The notes under the pieces are model-generated. The model had not been told where the DNA came from and did no database searches. It saw only the letters and a program-made list of their open reading frames with translations. Of a DNA stretch of 64,000 bases, positions 25,775 to 34,412 are shown piece by piece (the stretch's first letter is position 1; each line of letters opens with the position of its first letter). Location of the stretch: positions 1 through 64,000 of the forward strand of contig JAYRVF010000011.1 of NCBI GenBank assembly GCA_041918675.1. Reading direction: 5' to 3'. Made by a program: the position numbers and the translations under genes. Origin of the DNA: SCUB01 sp041918675 (GTDB lineage Bacteria > Pseudomonadota > Alphaproteobacteria > Rhizobiales > Xanthobacteraceae).

Positions 25775-26254
25775 TTGATAAAAGGAATTAATTCCTACAT
25801 CAAAACTCATCAATCTGGACTCATTGGCGTCAGCAAAGGTGCAAACATCAATGATGCGAACCGGGTAATCGCAGCCGATGTGAAGGAGGAATTGATCCGA
25901 TTGAAGTCTGAGCTTGCCGTTGTGAAGCGCGCGATCACTGTCGATGACTACGATGGTGGATTGCGAGCGAAATTCGATCCGGATCAGCCACGAATTCCTG
26001 CGGGGAGCCCACATGGTGGCCGCTGGATGGGGAGTTCTGTCGAAGACGTTGCGGTCGGCGATGTCTTCAATACTTTCGCGGCAGCTCGTCGCGCGGGACG
26101 GCCCTGGAAATATTGTGCGGCACAATATGCCGTCGACGGCCTGCTATGTAACTCGCTGGAACCGGCGTCGACTCGCGCATCCTGTTGGCGACAGGCCGCC
26201 GAGCGCCTCGGCGCCCGCCTGAGCGGGCGCCCGATCCCACCCATGAACTACTGA
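25775..26254 (+). CDS. Hypothetical protein with PAGSPxGGRW motif, possible polymorphic-toxin remnant
   Basis: The 159-residue frame starts at a TTG and has markedly lower GC in its first half than its neighbours. After a helical N-terminus it carries FDPDQPRIPAGSPHGGRW (about 68-85). This P-A-G-S-P-x-G-G-x-W motif recurs in rhizobial phage-like and polymorphic-toxin proteins, just before variable C-terminal domains. The C-terminal 60 residues contain three cysteines and no domain I recognise. It is immediately followed by a small gene whose family often sits beside such proteins. It may be a toxin, a truncated remnant or something else. Confidence 0.5.
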   Translation: MIKGINSYIKTHQSGLIGVSKGANINDANRVIAADVKEELIRLKSELAVVKRAITVDDYDGGLRAKFDPDQPRIPAGSPHGGRWMGSSVEDVAVGDVFNTFAAARRAGRPWKYCAAQYAVDGLLCNSLEPASTRASCWRQAAERLGARLSGRPIPPMNY

Positions 26255-26263
26255 GTTTCACCG

Positions 26264-26587
26264 ATGCTCATTGCGACCCGATCACTTGGACTTCGTGCCG
26301 ACGGAAAGACCATCTCATTTGAAGTTCGCGTCTTCGCGCCGGAGAAGAAGACGACCGACTGGTCGTGCCGGGTTGAAGTCGACTGGCCGGATGGAATGAC
26401 TTCGATGGAGGTTGGAGGCATCGATAGTGTTCAGGCGCTCACTCTGGCCTTGCAGGCGGTTGGCGCGCAAATCTACACCAGCGATCATCATGCAAAGGGT
26501 CGGCTGTTCTGGATGGACCGCGGCAAGGGTTATGGCTTCCCCGTGCCGAACACCATCAAGGACATGCTCATCGGCGATGATCGATAA
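26264..26587 (+). CDS. Small protein resembling DUF6968, candidate immunity protein
   Basis: The 107-residue product begins MLIATRSLGLRADGKTISFEVRVFAPEK and contains WSCRVEVDWPDG, VQALTLALQAVG and GYGFPVPNTIKDMLIGDD. This pattern is common to a family of small rhizobial proteins (DUF6968 by my recollection) found next to polymorphic-toxin-like genes. It starts 9 bp after the preceding gene. An immunity role is inferred from position and size only. Confidence 0.6.
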   Translation: MLIATRSLGLRADGKTISFEVRVFAPEKKTTDWSCRVEVDWPDGMTSMEVGGIDSVQALTLALQAVGAQIYTSDHHAKGRLFWMDRGKGYGFPVPNTIKDMLIGDDR

Positions 26588-26610
26588 AGACTTCCGATTG
26601 TCCGCCTGTC

Positions 26611-26636
26611 AAAAAGCCCCGGCTCATCACCGGGGC
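26611..26636 (-). terminator. Intrinsic terminator after rpsD
   Basis: GCCCCGG (26616-26622) and CCGGGGC (26630-26636) form a perfect 7-bp stem with a 7-nt loop, followed on the minus strand by TTTTT. It lies about 30 bp beyond the rpsD stop and between convergent genes. Confidence 0.9.
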
Positions 26637-26664
26637 TCTGCTGTTTCCAGACTCCGCCGAACGA

Positions 26665-27282
26665 TCAGCGCGAATAATATTCGACGATCAAATGCGGCTC
26701 CATCATCACCGGGTAGGGCACCTCGGAGTGGCTCGGCACGCGGGCGAACTTCGCCGTCATCTTGTGGTGGTCGACTTCGAGATAGTCCGGCACGTCGCGC
26801 TCGGCGAGCTGCGTCGCCTCCAGCACGATGGCGAGCTGCTTGGAGGAATCCTTCACCTCGATCACGTCGCCGACCTTGACCTTGTAGCTCGCAATGGTGA
26901 CGCGGCGGCCGTTCACCTTGATGTGGCCGTGGCTGACGAGCTGGCGCGAGGCGAACATCGTCGGCGCGAATTTGGCGCGGTAGACGGCGGCGTCGAGCCG
27001 GCGCTCCAACAAGCCGACGAGGTTCTCGCCGGAATCGCCCTTCATCCGCGTCGCCTCGACATAGATGGCGTGGAACTGGCGCTCGGAGATGTTGGCGTAA
27101 TAGCCCTTGAGCTTCTGCTTGGCGCGAAGCTGCACGCCGAAATCCGAGAGCTTGCCCTTGCGGCGCTGGCCGTGCTGGCCGGGGCCGTATTCGCGGCGGT
27201 TGACGGGGCTCTTCGGGCGGCCCCAGATATTCTGGCCCATGCGGCGATCGATCTTGTACTTCGCCTCACTGCGCTTGGTCAT
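26665..27282 (-). CDS. rpsD: 30S ribosomal protein S4
   Basis: S4 nucleates assembly of the 30S body by binding 16S rRNA and takes part in translational fidelity. The 205-residue product has the N-terminal basic region MTKRSEAKYKIDRRMGQNIWGR and the S4 RNA-binding domain (RLDAAVYRAKFAPTMFASRQLVSHGHIKVNG). The start at 27282 is supported by AGGA 6 nt upstream. It is a single gene here, away from the large ribosomal operons, as is usual in alphaproteobacteria. Confidence 0.97.
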   Translation of the reverse strand: MTKRSEAKYKIDRRMGQNIWGRPKSPVNRREYGPGQHGQRRKGKLSDFGVQLRAKQKLKGYYANISERQFHAIYVEATRMKGDSGENLVGLLERRLDAAVYRAKFAPTMFASRQLVSHGHIKVNGRRVTIASYKVKVGDVIEVKDSSKQLAIVLEATQLAERDVPDYLEVDHHKMTAKFARVPSHSEVPYPVMMEPHLIVEYYSR

Positions 27283-27441
27283 TCGCGTCCTCATGCTGGC
27301 GGGAGCCCGAAGGGCGCCGGCCGTCTGGTTCTGGGTTCGAGGATCGCGCCCTCCTCTGGTCCGTCGGCCGGATCACCGGCCTTGGGGCCTGACAGGCTCG
27401 CCCTTCAGCGAAAGGGTGTGCCACGGGTCGCGAAACGTAAT

Positions 27442-27460
27442 GCGGGCCGAAACGGCCCGC
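27442..27460 (-). terminator. Hairpin after murI, weak terminator
   Basis: GCGGGCCG and CGGCCCGC pair perfectly over 8 bp with a 3-nt loop. On the minus strand the stem is followed by ATTACGTTTCG, a poor T-tract, about 35 bp beyond the murI stop. Confidence 0.5.
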
Positions 27461-27493
27461 CGGAGCGGTTTCTAGGGAGAATTGCAGTGACTG

Positions 27494-28369
27494 TCAAATG
27501 CCCTGGCCGCTCGGTTCCCGGGCGCCGGCAAGGGCAAGGCCAATGCCGGCGAGCGCCCGCCGGACGGGCGCCGGCGGCGTTTTCCCCGAGGTGAAAACGG
27601 CCCACCGCGAGGGCGCATCCGCCCCCCCGTCCGGTTCCCGCGCGGGCAGGATTTCGGCGACCCGCCGGGCGATCGCCGGGGCCGGATCGACCCAGTCGAC
27701 CGGCCAGGGGGCGAGATCGCGCATGCGGTCGAGGAGCAGGGGGTAATGGGTGCAGGCGAGCACGATGGTGTCGGTGCGGCGGCCGTCCGCTTCGACGAAG
27801 CAGGGCGCGATTTCCCGGCCGATGTCGCCGTCGTCGACCTTCTCGCCGGCAAGCGCGGCTTCCGCGAGCGAGGCGAGCCGCGCCGAGCCGACCAGCGTCA
27901 CCGCGCAGCCCTGGCCGAAATCGCGGATGAGCGCGTGGGTGTATTCGCGGCTGACGGTCGCCTCGGTGCCGAGCACCGAAACCAGCCGCGAGCGCGAGGC
28001 CGCGCAGGCCGGTTTGATCGCCGGAACCGTGCCGACGAACGGCGGGGCAAAGCGCGCGCGCAGATGCGGCAGCACCAGCGTCGAGGCGGTGTTGCAGGCG
28101 ATGACGACGAGGTCGGGGGCGTGGGTGGCGATGAGTTCGGCCATCAGCGGCACGACATGCGCGGTCAGTTCCGCCTCGCCGTGCCGGCCATACGGAAAGA
28201 ACGCGTCGTCGGCGACATAGACATAGGCCGCGTCGGGCAGCGCACGCGCGACCTCGCGGAACACCGTGAGGCCGCCGAGGCCGGAATCGAAAACGAGAAT
28301 GGTCGGTCGCACGGGGCCTCGGCCGGTGGGATCGCTTCGGATCGCGCCGAGCGGCGGACAAGCCGACAT
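27494..28369 (-). CDS. murI: Glutamate racemase
   Basis: MurI interconverts L- and D-glutamate for peptidoglycan. The product has TILVFDSGLGGLTVF near the N-terminus, the first catalytic cysteine in VIACNTAST and the second in VLACTHYPLL. This is the standard cofactor-independent two-cysteine mechanism. The ATG at 28369 gives 291 residues; an upstream GTG at 28420 would give 308, and neither has a clear Shine-Dalgarno sequence. It runs on the same strand as rpsD, about 210 bp apart. Confidence 0.93.
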   Translation of the reverse strand: MSACPPLGAIRSDPTGRGPVRPTILVFDSGLGGLTVFREVARALPDAAYVYVADDAFFPYGRHGEAELTAHVVPLMAELIATHAPDLVVIACNTASTLVLPHLRARFAPPFVGTVPAIKPACAASRSRLVSVLGTEATVSREYTHALIRDFGQGCAVTLVGSARLASLAEAALAGEKVDDGDIGREIAPCFVEADGRRTDTIVLACTHYPLLLDRMRDLAPWPVDWVDPAPAIARRVAEILPAREPDGGADAPSRWAVFTSGKTPPAPVRRALAGIGLALAGAREPSGQGI

Positions 28370-28569
28370 CGCGCGGGAATTCGTGGCGGCGTATTCGCGG
28401 CGCGGCTTGCCGGGTAGCACGCCGCCGGATCGATTCGATCCGCATGCATGGTGATCGGATCGCGCGCCGATTCAAGAGCGAGGGGCGCGGAGCCGGTGAG
28501 GGCGCCGCGCGGAGCCGGGCGGTATTCCGTGCCTCCCGCCGAACAAGGCGCGGCCCTCGCGGCGCCGTC

Positions 28570-28635
28570 TTGCAACTCACTCGCAGTTTGCAATAGCTCC
28601 AATCTAGGCATTTTGCTTTTGCAATTCATTCGCAG
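28570..28635 (+). promoter_or_regulatory. Two Fur/Mur-type operator boxes upstream of the diheme peroxidase gene
   Basis: TTGCAACTCACTCGCAG (28570-28586) and TTGCAATTCATTCGCAG (28619-28635) are direct copies 49 bp apart. They differ at two pyrimidine positions. Their complement, CTGCGAATGAATTGCAA, looks like boxes bound by Fur or Mur in rhizobia. They lie in an AT-richer stretch 70-140 bp before the peroxidase start, so iron- or manganese-dependent control is likely. The rest of the interval to murI shows nothing else. Confidence 0.65.
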
Positions 28636-28706
28636 AATTCCTAACCCAGTGCCCGATTGAAGGTGCCCGGCGATTTGCCGGGCTTGTGAATCGGATCGGG
28701 TGGGGC

Positions 28707-30143
28707 ATGGGCGTTCGTACATTCGCGACTTGGGTGGGCCATTCGGTGGCCACGGCGGGCATCGTCGTGGCGTTCGCGGGCGAGGGATTGGGCGCCGATC
28801 TCGGTGTCGGGGCTGCGCATCCGGCTTTCGCGCAACAGGCGCGGAGCGACGCGCCGGCGCCCGTGGGGAAGAGCACCAAGCCGTCCTCTGACAAGCCGGC
28901 GAGCGCCGGAACGATGAGCGCCACGCCGGCTCCGGCCGCGTCCGCGGCGGCTCTCTCAGCGCTGACCAGCGAGGAGGGCCTCTCGGCGGTGGAGCTTCTC
29001 GGCAAGCGCCTGTTCGAGGACACCAACCTGTCGGAGCCGCGCGGCCAAGCCTGCGCCTCCTGTCACGAAGCGGGGAAAGCTTTCACCGGCAATGCCGGCT
29101 CCAAGATCGACGCCGTCGCCGCCGGCGCGCCGCCCGGCGTGGTCGGTAATCGCAACGTGCCGACGGCGATGTACGCGCGGTTCGCGCCGCCCTTCTCCTT
29201 CGTTGAGAAGAAGGACGAGGAAAGCGGCAAGGTCGAGATGGTGCCGAATGGCGGTCTCTTCCTCGACGGGCGCGCCGACACGCTGGCCAAGCAGGCCGAG
29301 GGGCCCTTCCTCAACACGCGCGAGATGAACAATCCGTCCAAGCAGGCGGTGGTCGACAAGGTGCGCGCCGGCGGCTACGCCGATCTCATGCGCAAGGTCT
29401 TCGGCGAGAAGGCCTTCGACGACGTCGAGGCCGCCTACGGCAATATCGCGGTCGCGATCGCGGCCTTCGAGAGCACGCCGCGGTTCCAGCCGTTCTCCTC
29501 GAAGTTCGACGCGTTCCTGCGCGGCGAGGCGAAGCTCACGGCGGTCGAGGCGCGCGGCTTCGAGCTGTTCAAGGATCCGAAAAAGGGCAACTGCCTCGCC
29601 TGCCATGTCGGCAAGGAGGATTCGAAGAAGAGCGAGGACTGGCTGTTCACCGACTATTCCTACGACGCGTTCGGCGTCCCGCGAAACCGCGCCATCCCCG
29701 ACAACGCCAAGGCCGACTTCTTCGACAAGGGCATCTGCGACCGCGAGGGGCTGGCCGCGCTCGCGCCGCGTGGCGTCGAGATCGAAAGCTTCTGCGGCGC
29801 GTTCAAGGTGCCGACGCTGCGCAACGTCGCGGTGACCGCGCCTTACATGCATAACGGCGTGTTCAAGACGCTGCGCGAGGCCGTCGATTTCTACGCCACC
29901 CGCGACACCGATCCGAAGCGCTGGTACGCGCGCGACGCCAAGGGCCGCGTCCGCAAGTTCGACGACCTGCCCAAGCAGCTCCACGGCAACATCAACGTCA
30001 AGGAAGTCCCTTACGACCGCAAGCCGGGCGAGCGCCCGCGCCTGTCGGACCGGGAAATCGATGCCGTGGTGAAGTTCCTCGAAACGCTGACCGACGCGCC
30101 CTACCGGGCCACGGCCGCCACGCCGGAAAGGGCGGCGCGATGA
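28707..30143 (+). CDS. Diheme cytochrome c peroxidase family protein (MauG/CcpA-like)
   Basis: The secreted protein of about 478 residues has an N-terminal signal region ending near AFAQQ, then a Pro/Ala-rich linker. The catalytic part carries two CXXCH haem sites: CASCH near 115 and CLACH near 295. It also has NRNVPTAMYARFAPPF, DGRADTLAKQAEGPF and the C-terminal FKVPTLRNVAVTAPYMHNG, all typical of bacterial diheme peroxidases. These reduce H2O2 in the periplasm or, in MauG relatives, oxidise proteins. A GTG at 28686 is an alternative start. It follows two Fur-type boxes and precedes an outer-membrane protein gene. Confidence 0.9.
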   Translation: MGVRTFATWVGHSVATAGIVVAFAGEGLGADLGVGAAHPAFAQQARSDAPAPVGKSTKPSSDKPASAGTMSATPAPAASAAALSALTSEEGLSAVELLGKRLFEDTNLSEPRGQACASCHEAGKAFTGNAGSKIDAVAAGAPPGVVGNRNVPTAMYARFAPPFSFVEKKDEESGKVEMVPNGGLFLDGRADTLAKQAEGPFLNTREMNNPSKQAVVDKVRAGGYADLMRKVFGEKAFDDVEAAYGNIAVAIAAFESTPRFQPFSSKFDAFLRGEAKLTAVEARGFELFKDPKKGNCLACHVGKEDSKKSEDWLFTDYSYDAFGVPRNRAIPDNAKADFFDKGICDREGLAALAPRGVEIESFCGAFKVPTLRNVAVTAPYMHNGVFKTLREAVDFYATRDTDPKRWYARDAKGRVRKFDDLPKQLHGNINVKEVPYDRKPGERPRLSDREIDAVVKFLETLTDAPYRATAATPERAAR

Positions 30144-30253
30144 AACCACGAATTGCGATCAAACGACGCCGCGCCGGCTTCAATCGGGTCAGGCGTCTTG
30201 CTAAAGAGGGCGCGGGCGGCCGCGCCGAACGGATCACGGCAACGCCAGGGGGT

Positions 30254-31240
30254 ATGGCAATGAATGGCTTCACGAAGAATTCGCTCGTTTGGGGCGCCGC
30301 GCTTTGCGCCGGCTTGGCGGCCGCGACGCCGCTGATGGCCGCGGACATGACACTCAAGGCGCCTCGGCTCGCGGTCCACGACCGCTGCGCCAAGGTCGAG
30401 CCGGCGCCGGGCACGCCGGTGGTGCCGGGCGGCGACCTTTTCGGCATCACCAGCCCGACCGATATCGGCGATCCGTGCTCCTGGGCGTTCGCGACGGAAT
30501 TCACCGGCCGCGCCGGCAAGCGCGACGGCTCCTACTTCGCGATCTCCGACAAGAACCAGTTCACCTACACCTTCTCCGACAGGCTCGCCTTCGCCTTCTC
30601 GCCGTTCTTCACGCATACGAGCTGGGCGAACGTCTCGGTGATCGATCCGCTGGGGCGCTTCAACGGCTTCGATTTCGACGGCTTCTCGGGCGAAATCTTC
30701 TACCGCGTTCTCGCGCGCTCGCCCGGCCAGCCGGTCGCGATCACGCTGTCGAGCGAGCCGCGCTGGGCGCGCGTCGACGGCTTGACCGGATGGCGCACCG
30801 AAGCCTACGGCAACGAGTTCAAGTTCTTCATCGACACCGCGCTCAGCGAGCGCTTCTTCGCGGCCGCGAATCTGAGCTACGCGCTGACGCGCGCGCGGCT
30901 CGACATGCCGGGCGCGCTTTGGACCGACACCTCGTCGACGACGGTGTCGGCCGCGCTGACGGCGCGGATCTACGAACGGGACAAGGCCGCGATCGAGGCG
31001 ATCTATCTCGGCGTCGAGGGTCGCTTGCAGTCCGCCTATAACGGCCTCACGCTCAATCAGAACGTCGGCAACGGCGTCTTCCTCGGGCCGAACATGGCGA
31101 TCGCCTTCGCCGGCGGGCGGATGCTCAACATCGCCTGGCTGCCGCAAGTCGCGGGCCATTCGATTCCCTCCAACGGCAATCTCGATCTCGACAATTTCGA
31201 GCGGTACCAGTTCCGCTTCAAATTCGCGACGCCGCTGTAA
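30254..31240 (+). CDS. Outer-membrane beta-barrel-like protein
   Basis: The 328-residue product has a signal peptide (cleavage probably after PLMA near residue 30) and then alternating amphipathic segments rich in aromatic residues (YFAISDKNQFTYTFSDRLAFAFSPFF, FERYQFRFKFATPL), typical of a beta barrel. I do not recognise a specific family. The ATG at 30254 has AGGGGG just upstream; a longer frame starting inside the peroxidase gene was rejected. It lies about 110 bp after the peroxidase and could share its iron-responsive promoter. Confidence 0.75.
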   Translation: MAMNGFTKNSLVWGAALCAGLAAATPLMAADMTLKAPRLAVHDRCAKVEPAPGTPVVPGGDLFGITSPTDIGDPCSWAFATEFTGRAGKRDGSYFAISDKNQFTYTFSDRLAFAFSPFFTHTSWANVSVIDPLGRFNGFDFDGFSGEIFYRVLARSPGQPVAITLSSEPRWARVDGLTGWRTEAYGNEFKFFIDTALSERFFAAANLSYALTRARLDMPGALWTDTSSTTVSAALTARIYERDKAAIEAIYLGVEGRLQSAYNGLTLNQNVGNGVFLGPNMAIAFAGGRMLNIAWLPQVAGHSIPSNGNLDLDNFERYQFRFKFATPL

Positions 31241-31282
31241 GGCCGCACGCCGCGTCGTCGGGGACGGAAAGGACGTCGATTG

Positions 31283-31386
31283 CTCCCTCCCCTGAAAGGG
31301 AGGGCTGGGGAGGGGTCAAAACATTTCTCGGCGATAGACCCCGCCCGGCGCGTTCCGCGCCGACCTCCCCCTCGCGGGGGGAGGTG
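31283..31386. repeat. GC-rich palindromic intergenic repeat (CCTCCCC type)
   Basis: CTCCCTCCCC TGAA AGGGAGGG (31283-31304) and a second dyad ACCTCCCCC TCGC GGGGGGAGGT (31363-31385) flank a GGGGAGGGGTC motif. Sequences of this composition are common dispersed intergenic repeats in Hyphomicrobiales. It separates convergent genes and may act as a two-way transcription stop. Confidence 0.7.
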
Positions 31387-31395
31387 AGGAGGCGC

Positions 31396-32703
31396 TCACG
31401 CTTCGCCGAACACGCGCTTGAAAATCGTGTCGACGTGCTTGAAGTGGAAGGCGAGGTCGAACTTCTCGGCGATGTCGGCGTCGGAAAGATACTTCTTCAC
31501 CTCGCCGTCGGCCTTGAGAAAAGTCTGGAAGTCGCCTTCGCCGCGCCACACGCGCATCGCGCTGCGCTGGACGAGGCGATAGGCGTCCTCGCGCGAACAG
31601 CCCTTCTGCGTCAGCGCGATCAGCACGCGCTGCGAATGGATGAGGCCGCCGAGGCGGTCGAGGTTCTTTTGCATGTTGTCGGGATAGACGACGAGCTTGT
31701 CGATCACCCCGGCGAGGCGATTGAGCGCGAAGTCGAGCGTCACCGTGGCGTCGGGGCCGATCATGCGCTCGACCGAGGAATGTGAAATGTCGCGCTCGTG
31801 CCACAGCGCGACGTTCTCCATGGCGGGCATCGCGTAGCCGCGCACCATGCGCGCCAGCCCCGTGATGTTTTCGGTCAGCACGGGATTGCGCTTGTGCGGC
31901 ATCGCCGAGGAACCCTTCTGACCCTCGGAGAAGAATTCCTCGGCTTCCAGCACCTCGGTTCGCTGCAAATGGCGGATTTCGACCGCGAGGCGCTCCATCG
32001 ACGAGGCGACGACGCCGAGGGTGGCGAAAAACGCCGCGTGACGGTCGCGCGGGATCACCTGCGTCGAAACCGGCTCGACCTCCAGGCCGAGCGCTTTGGC
32101 GACATGCGCCTCCACGCGCGGGTCGATCTGGGCGAAGGTGCCGACCGCGCCGGAAATGGCGCAGGTCGCGACTTCGCGGCGGGCGGCGACCATGCGCTCG
32201 CGGTTGCGCGAAAATTCCGCGTAGGCTTGCGCGAGCTTGAGGCCGAAGGTGGTGGGCTCGGCGTGGATGCCGTGCGAGCGGCCGATGGTCGGCGTCATCT
32301 TGTGCTCGAAGGCGCGCTTCTTGAGCGCGGCGAGCACCTTGTCGATGTCGGCGATGAGAATGTCGGCGGCGCGCGCGAGCTGCACCGAAAGGCAGGTGTC
32401 GAGCACGTCCGATGATGTCATGCCCTGATGCACGAAGCGCGCGTCGGGCCCGACGATTTCGGCGAGATGCGTCAGGAACGCGATGACGTCATGCTTGACC
32501 TCGCGCTCGATGGCGTCGATGCGCGCGACGTCGAAGGTGACGTTCCTCGCCTTGTCCCAGATAGTCTTGGCCGCGTCCTTCGGGATGACGCCGAGCTCGG
32601 CCAGCGCGTCGCAGGCATGCGCCTCGATCTCGAACCAGATGCGGAACTTCGCCTGTGGTTCCCAGATGGCGGCCATTTCGGGACGGGAATAGCGGGGGAT
32701 CAT
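31396..32703 (-). CDS. purB: Adenylosuccinate lyase
   Basis: PurB cleaves SAICAR and adenylosuccinate, releasing fumarate, at two steps of purine synthesis. The 435-residue product has the fumarase-superfamily signature GSSAMPHKRNP with the flexible catalytic loop, THLAEIVGPDARFVHQGMTSSDVLDT near residue 85, and the histidine region GRSHGIHAEPTTFG. It begins MIPRYSRPEMAAIW, standard for the family. It is physically apart from the purCSQL cluster but acts in the same pathway. Confidence 0.97.
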   Translation of the reverse strand: MIPRYSRPEMAAIWEPQAKFRIWFEIEAHACDALAELGVIPKDAAKTIWDKARNVTFDVARIDAIEREVKHDVIAFLTHLAEIVGPDARFVHQGMTSSDVLDTCLSVQLARAADILIADIDKVLAALKKRAFEHKMTPTIGRSHGIHAEPTTFGLKLAQAYAEFSRNRERMVAARREVATCAISGAVGTFAQIDPRVEAHVAKALGLEVEPVSTQVIPRDRHAAFFATLGVVASSMERLAVEIRHLQRTEVLEAEEFFSEGQKGSSAMPHKRNPVLTENITGLARMVRGYAMPAMENVALWHERDISHSSVERMIGPDATVTLDFALNRLAGVIDKLVVYPDNMQKNLDRLGGLIHSQRVLIALTQKGCSREDAYRLVQRSAMRVWRGEGDFQTFLKADGEVKKYLSDADIAEKFDLAFHFKHVDTIFKRVFGEA

Positions 32704-32783
32704 GTGGAATTCCTTGTCGGACAGCCCGTGCCTTTCGATTGCATCAAATCGGCGTCAGTGGCAACGCCGCGATTGGCTCCAAC

Positions 32784-33692
32784 CTATTCGGCGAAATAGT
32801 CTTCGTCGACCTTGTTGATTTCGTAAGTATCCTTCGTGCGGACCCCCACCTTGTGCCGTATCATTAGTCGGGCGAGTTCGGGGCCATCAATCAAAGTGAC
32901 GCGTTTTGAAACTTTGCCGACAAAAATTTTTGCACTTTCAGGGAAATACGAGGTGGTAACGAAAACGCCCTTCGTGGCACGATGTCCTTCTAGGCTGCCA
33001 ACAAAATCCCGAACTAGGCTGACAGGAATGCCGTTCTCTTTCGCGTAGCGCTTTGCCTGAAGGTAGATGACATCGAGGCCGAGTTCATCCTCCTTGATGA
33101 CGCCGTCAATTCCGCCGTCGCCTGACCTTCCGAGAGCTTTGCCCATTTCGGCGCGGCCGCCGCCATATCCCATCGCCAGTAAGAGATCCACGATCAGGTT
33201 TTCAAAAAAGGCCGGTGTTAAAGATTGAATTCTGCCCAGTAGTTCGGACGAAAGTTCGTCAGTCAAACTTTTTGCGTTAACTGCCATACTTTCTTCTGGA
33301 TTGAGAACCGTGGCAGGAGATTCAGTTTCGTCGACAGAAGTCTGACCCGCCGCCTTCCACGCGACAAACTCAGGAAATTGCGCCAACACCAACTTGTCAA
33401 TTTTCGTCAAATTCTTGGACAGCAGTTGGCGGCCACGATCTGCAATTTTGAAATGACCATGGCGAGTAACCGCGAGTGCGCCAGCCTTTGCCAAATAGGT
33501 CTTCGCCCAGTGGAGTCGATTTCGAAAAATGGTCTGCTTCCCGCTGGGCAGCGTCGCGCTCAAATCGTCGGCTGAAAGCCCTAGTGCGCTGGAAATCGAT
33601 TCCTCTATTTCCGCAATTGTAGTTTCGCCTGTGCATTCCGAAGACCGCTTCAGAAGTGGATGCATTAACTCCTGATAGCTCGGTACCGCCAT
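32784..33692 (-). CDS. mrr: Mrr-type restriction endonuclease (type IV)
   Basis: The 303-residue protein has the Mrr layout: an N-terminal winged-helix domain (PSYQELMHPLLKRSS...GRQLLSKN) and a C-terminal PD-(D/E)XK nuclease domain. The catalytic residues lie in GDGGIDGVI near 195 and QAKRY near 213. Mrr enzymes cut DNA carrying foreign methylation. The length matches E. coli Mrr. The start at 33692 has GGAG about 9 nt upstream. Its GC content is visibly lower than purB and rpe on either side, and no methyltransferase is adjacent, so it looks like a solitary acquired defence gene. Confidence 0.9.
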   Translation of the reverse strand: MAVPSYQELMHPLLKRSSECTGETTIAEIEESISSALGLSADDLSATLPSGKQTIFRNRLHWAKTYLAKAGALAVTRHGHFKIADRGRQLLSKNLTKIDKLVLAQFPEFVAWKAAGQTSVDETESPATVLNPEESMAVNAKSLTDELSSELLGRIQSLTPAFFENLIVDLLLAMGYGGGRAEMGKALGRSGDGGIDGVIKEDELGLDVIYLQAKRYAKENGIPVSLVRDFVGSLEGHRATKGVFVTTSYFPESAKIFVGKVSKRVTLIDGPELARLMIRHKVGVRTKDTYEINKVDEDYFAE

Positions 33693-33725
33693 TGTTGGTT
33701 CTCCGTTACAAGGACGAACGCTCAA

Positions 33726-34412
33726 TCATACCACTTCCCCCCGCGCCGCCGCGGCCGCGGCGCGGATGGCGGCGATGTTCTTCTTGTAGGCGTCAAAGGT
33801 GCCGCCCTTGAACACGGCCGAGCCGGCGACCAGCGCGTTGGCGCCGGCGGCGGCGACCTTCGGCGCGGTCTCGGGCGTGATGCCGCCGTCGACCTCGATA
33901 TCGATATCGCGGCCCGCCGTCAGCGCGCGCACCTGGGCGACCTTGTCGATCGCCGCCGGAATGAAGGCCTGGCCGCCGAAGCCGGGGTTGACCGACATGA
34001 TCAGCACCAGGTCGAGCAGGTCGACGACGTGCTCGATGACGCCGACCGGCGTCGACGGATTGAGCGAGACGCCGGCCTTCTTGCCGAGCGCGCGGATCGC
34101 CTGCAGCGAGCGGTGGAGGTGCGGGCCGGCTTCGGCGTGCACCGTGATGTAGTCGGACCCCGCCTTGGCGAAGGCCTCGAGATAGGGGTCGCACGGCGTG
34201 ATCATCAGGTGCACGTCGAACACCTTCTTGGTGTGCGGGCGCAGCGCCTTCACCACGTCCGGCCCGATGGTGATGTTCGGCACGAAATGGCCGTCCATGA
34301 CGTCGACGTGAATCCATTCGGCGCCGGCGCGGTCGACGGCGGCCACTTCCTCGCCGAGCTTGGCGAAATCGGAGGCGAGAATGGACGGGGCGATCACGAG
34401 CGGACGACGCAT
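33726..34412 (-). CDS. rpe: Ribulose-phosphate 3-epimerase
   Basis: Rpe interconverts ribulose-5-phosphate and xylulose-5-phosphate in the pentose phosphate and Calvin pathways. The 228-residue TIM barrel has the metal-site motifs WIHVDVMDGHFVPN and FDVHLMI, the SVNPGFGGQAFIP signature and EVDGGI near the C-terminus. It lies upstream of mrr on the same strand. The 34-bp gap means the restriction gene could be read through from rpe. Confidence 0.96.
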   Translation of the reverse strand: MRRPLVIAPSILASDFAKLGEEVAAVDRAGAEWIHVDVMDGHFVPNITIGPDVVKALRPHTKKVFDVHLMITPCDPYLEAFAKAGSDYITVHAEAGPHLHRSLQAIRALGKKAGVSLNPSTPVGVIEHVVDLLDLVLIMSVNPGFGGQAFIPAAIDKVAQVRALTAGRDIDIEVDGGITPETAPKVAAAGANALVAGSAVFKGGTFDAYKKNIAAIRAAAAAARGEVV

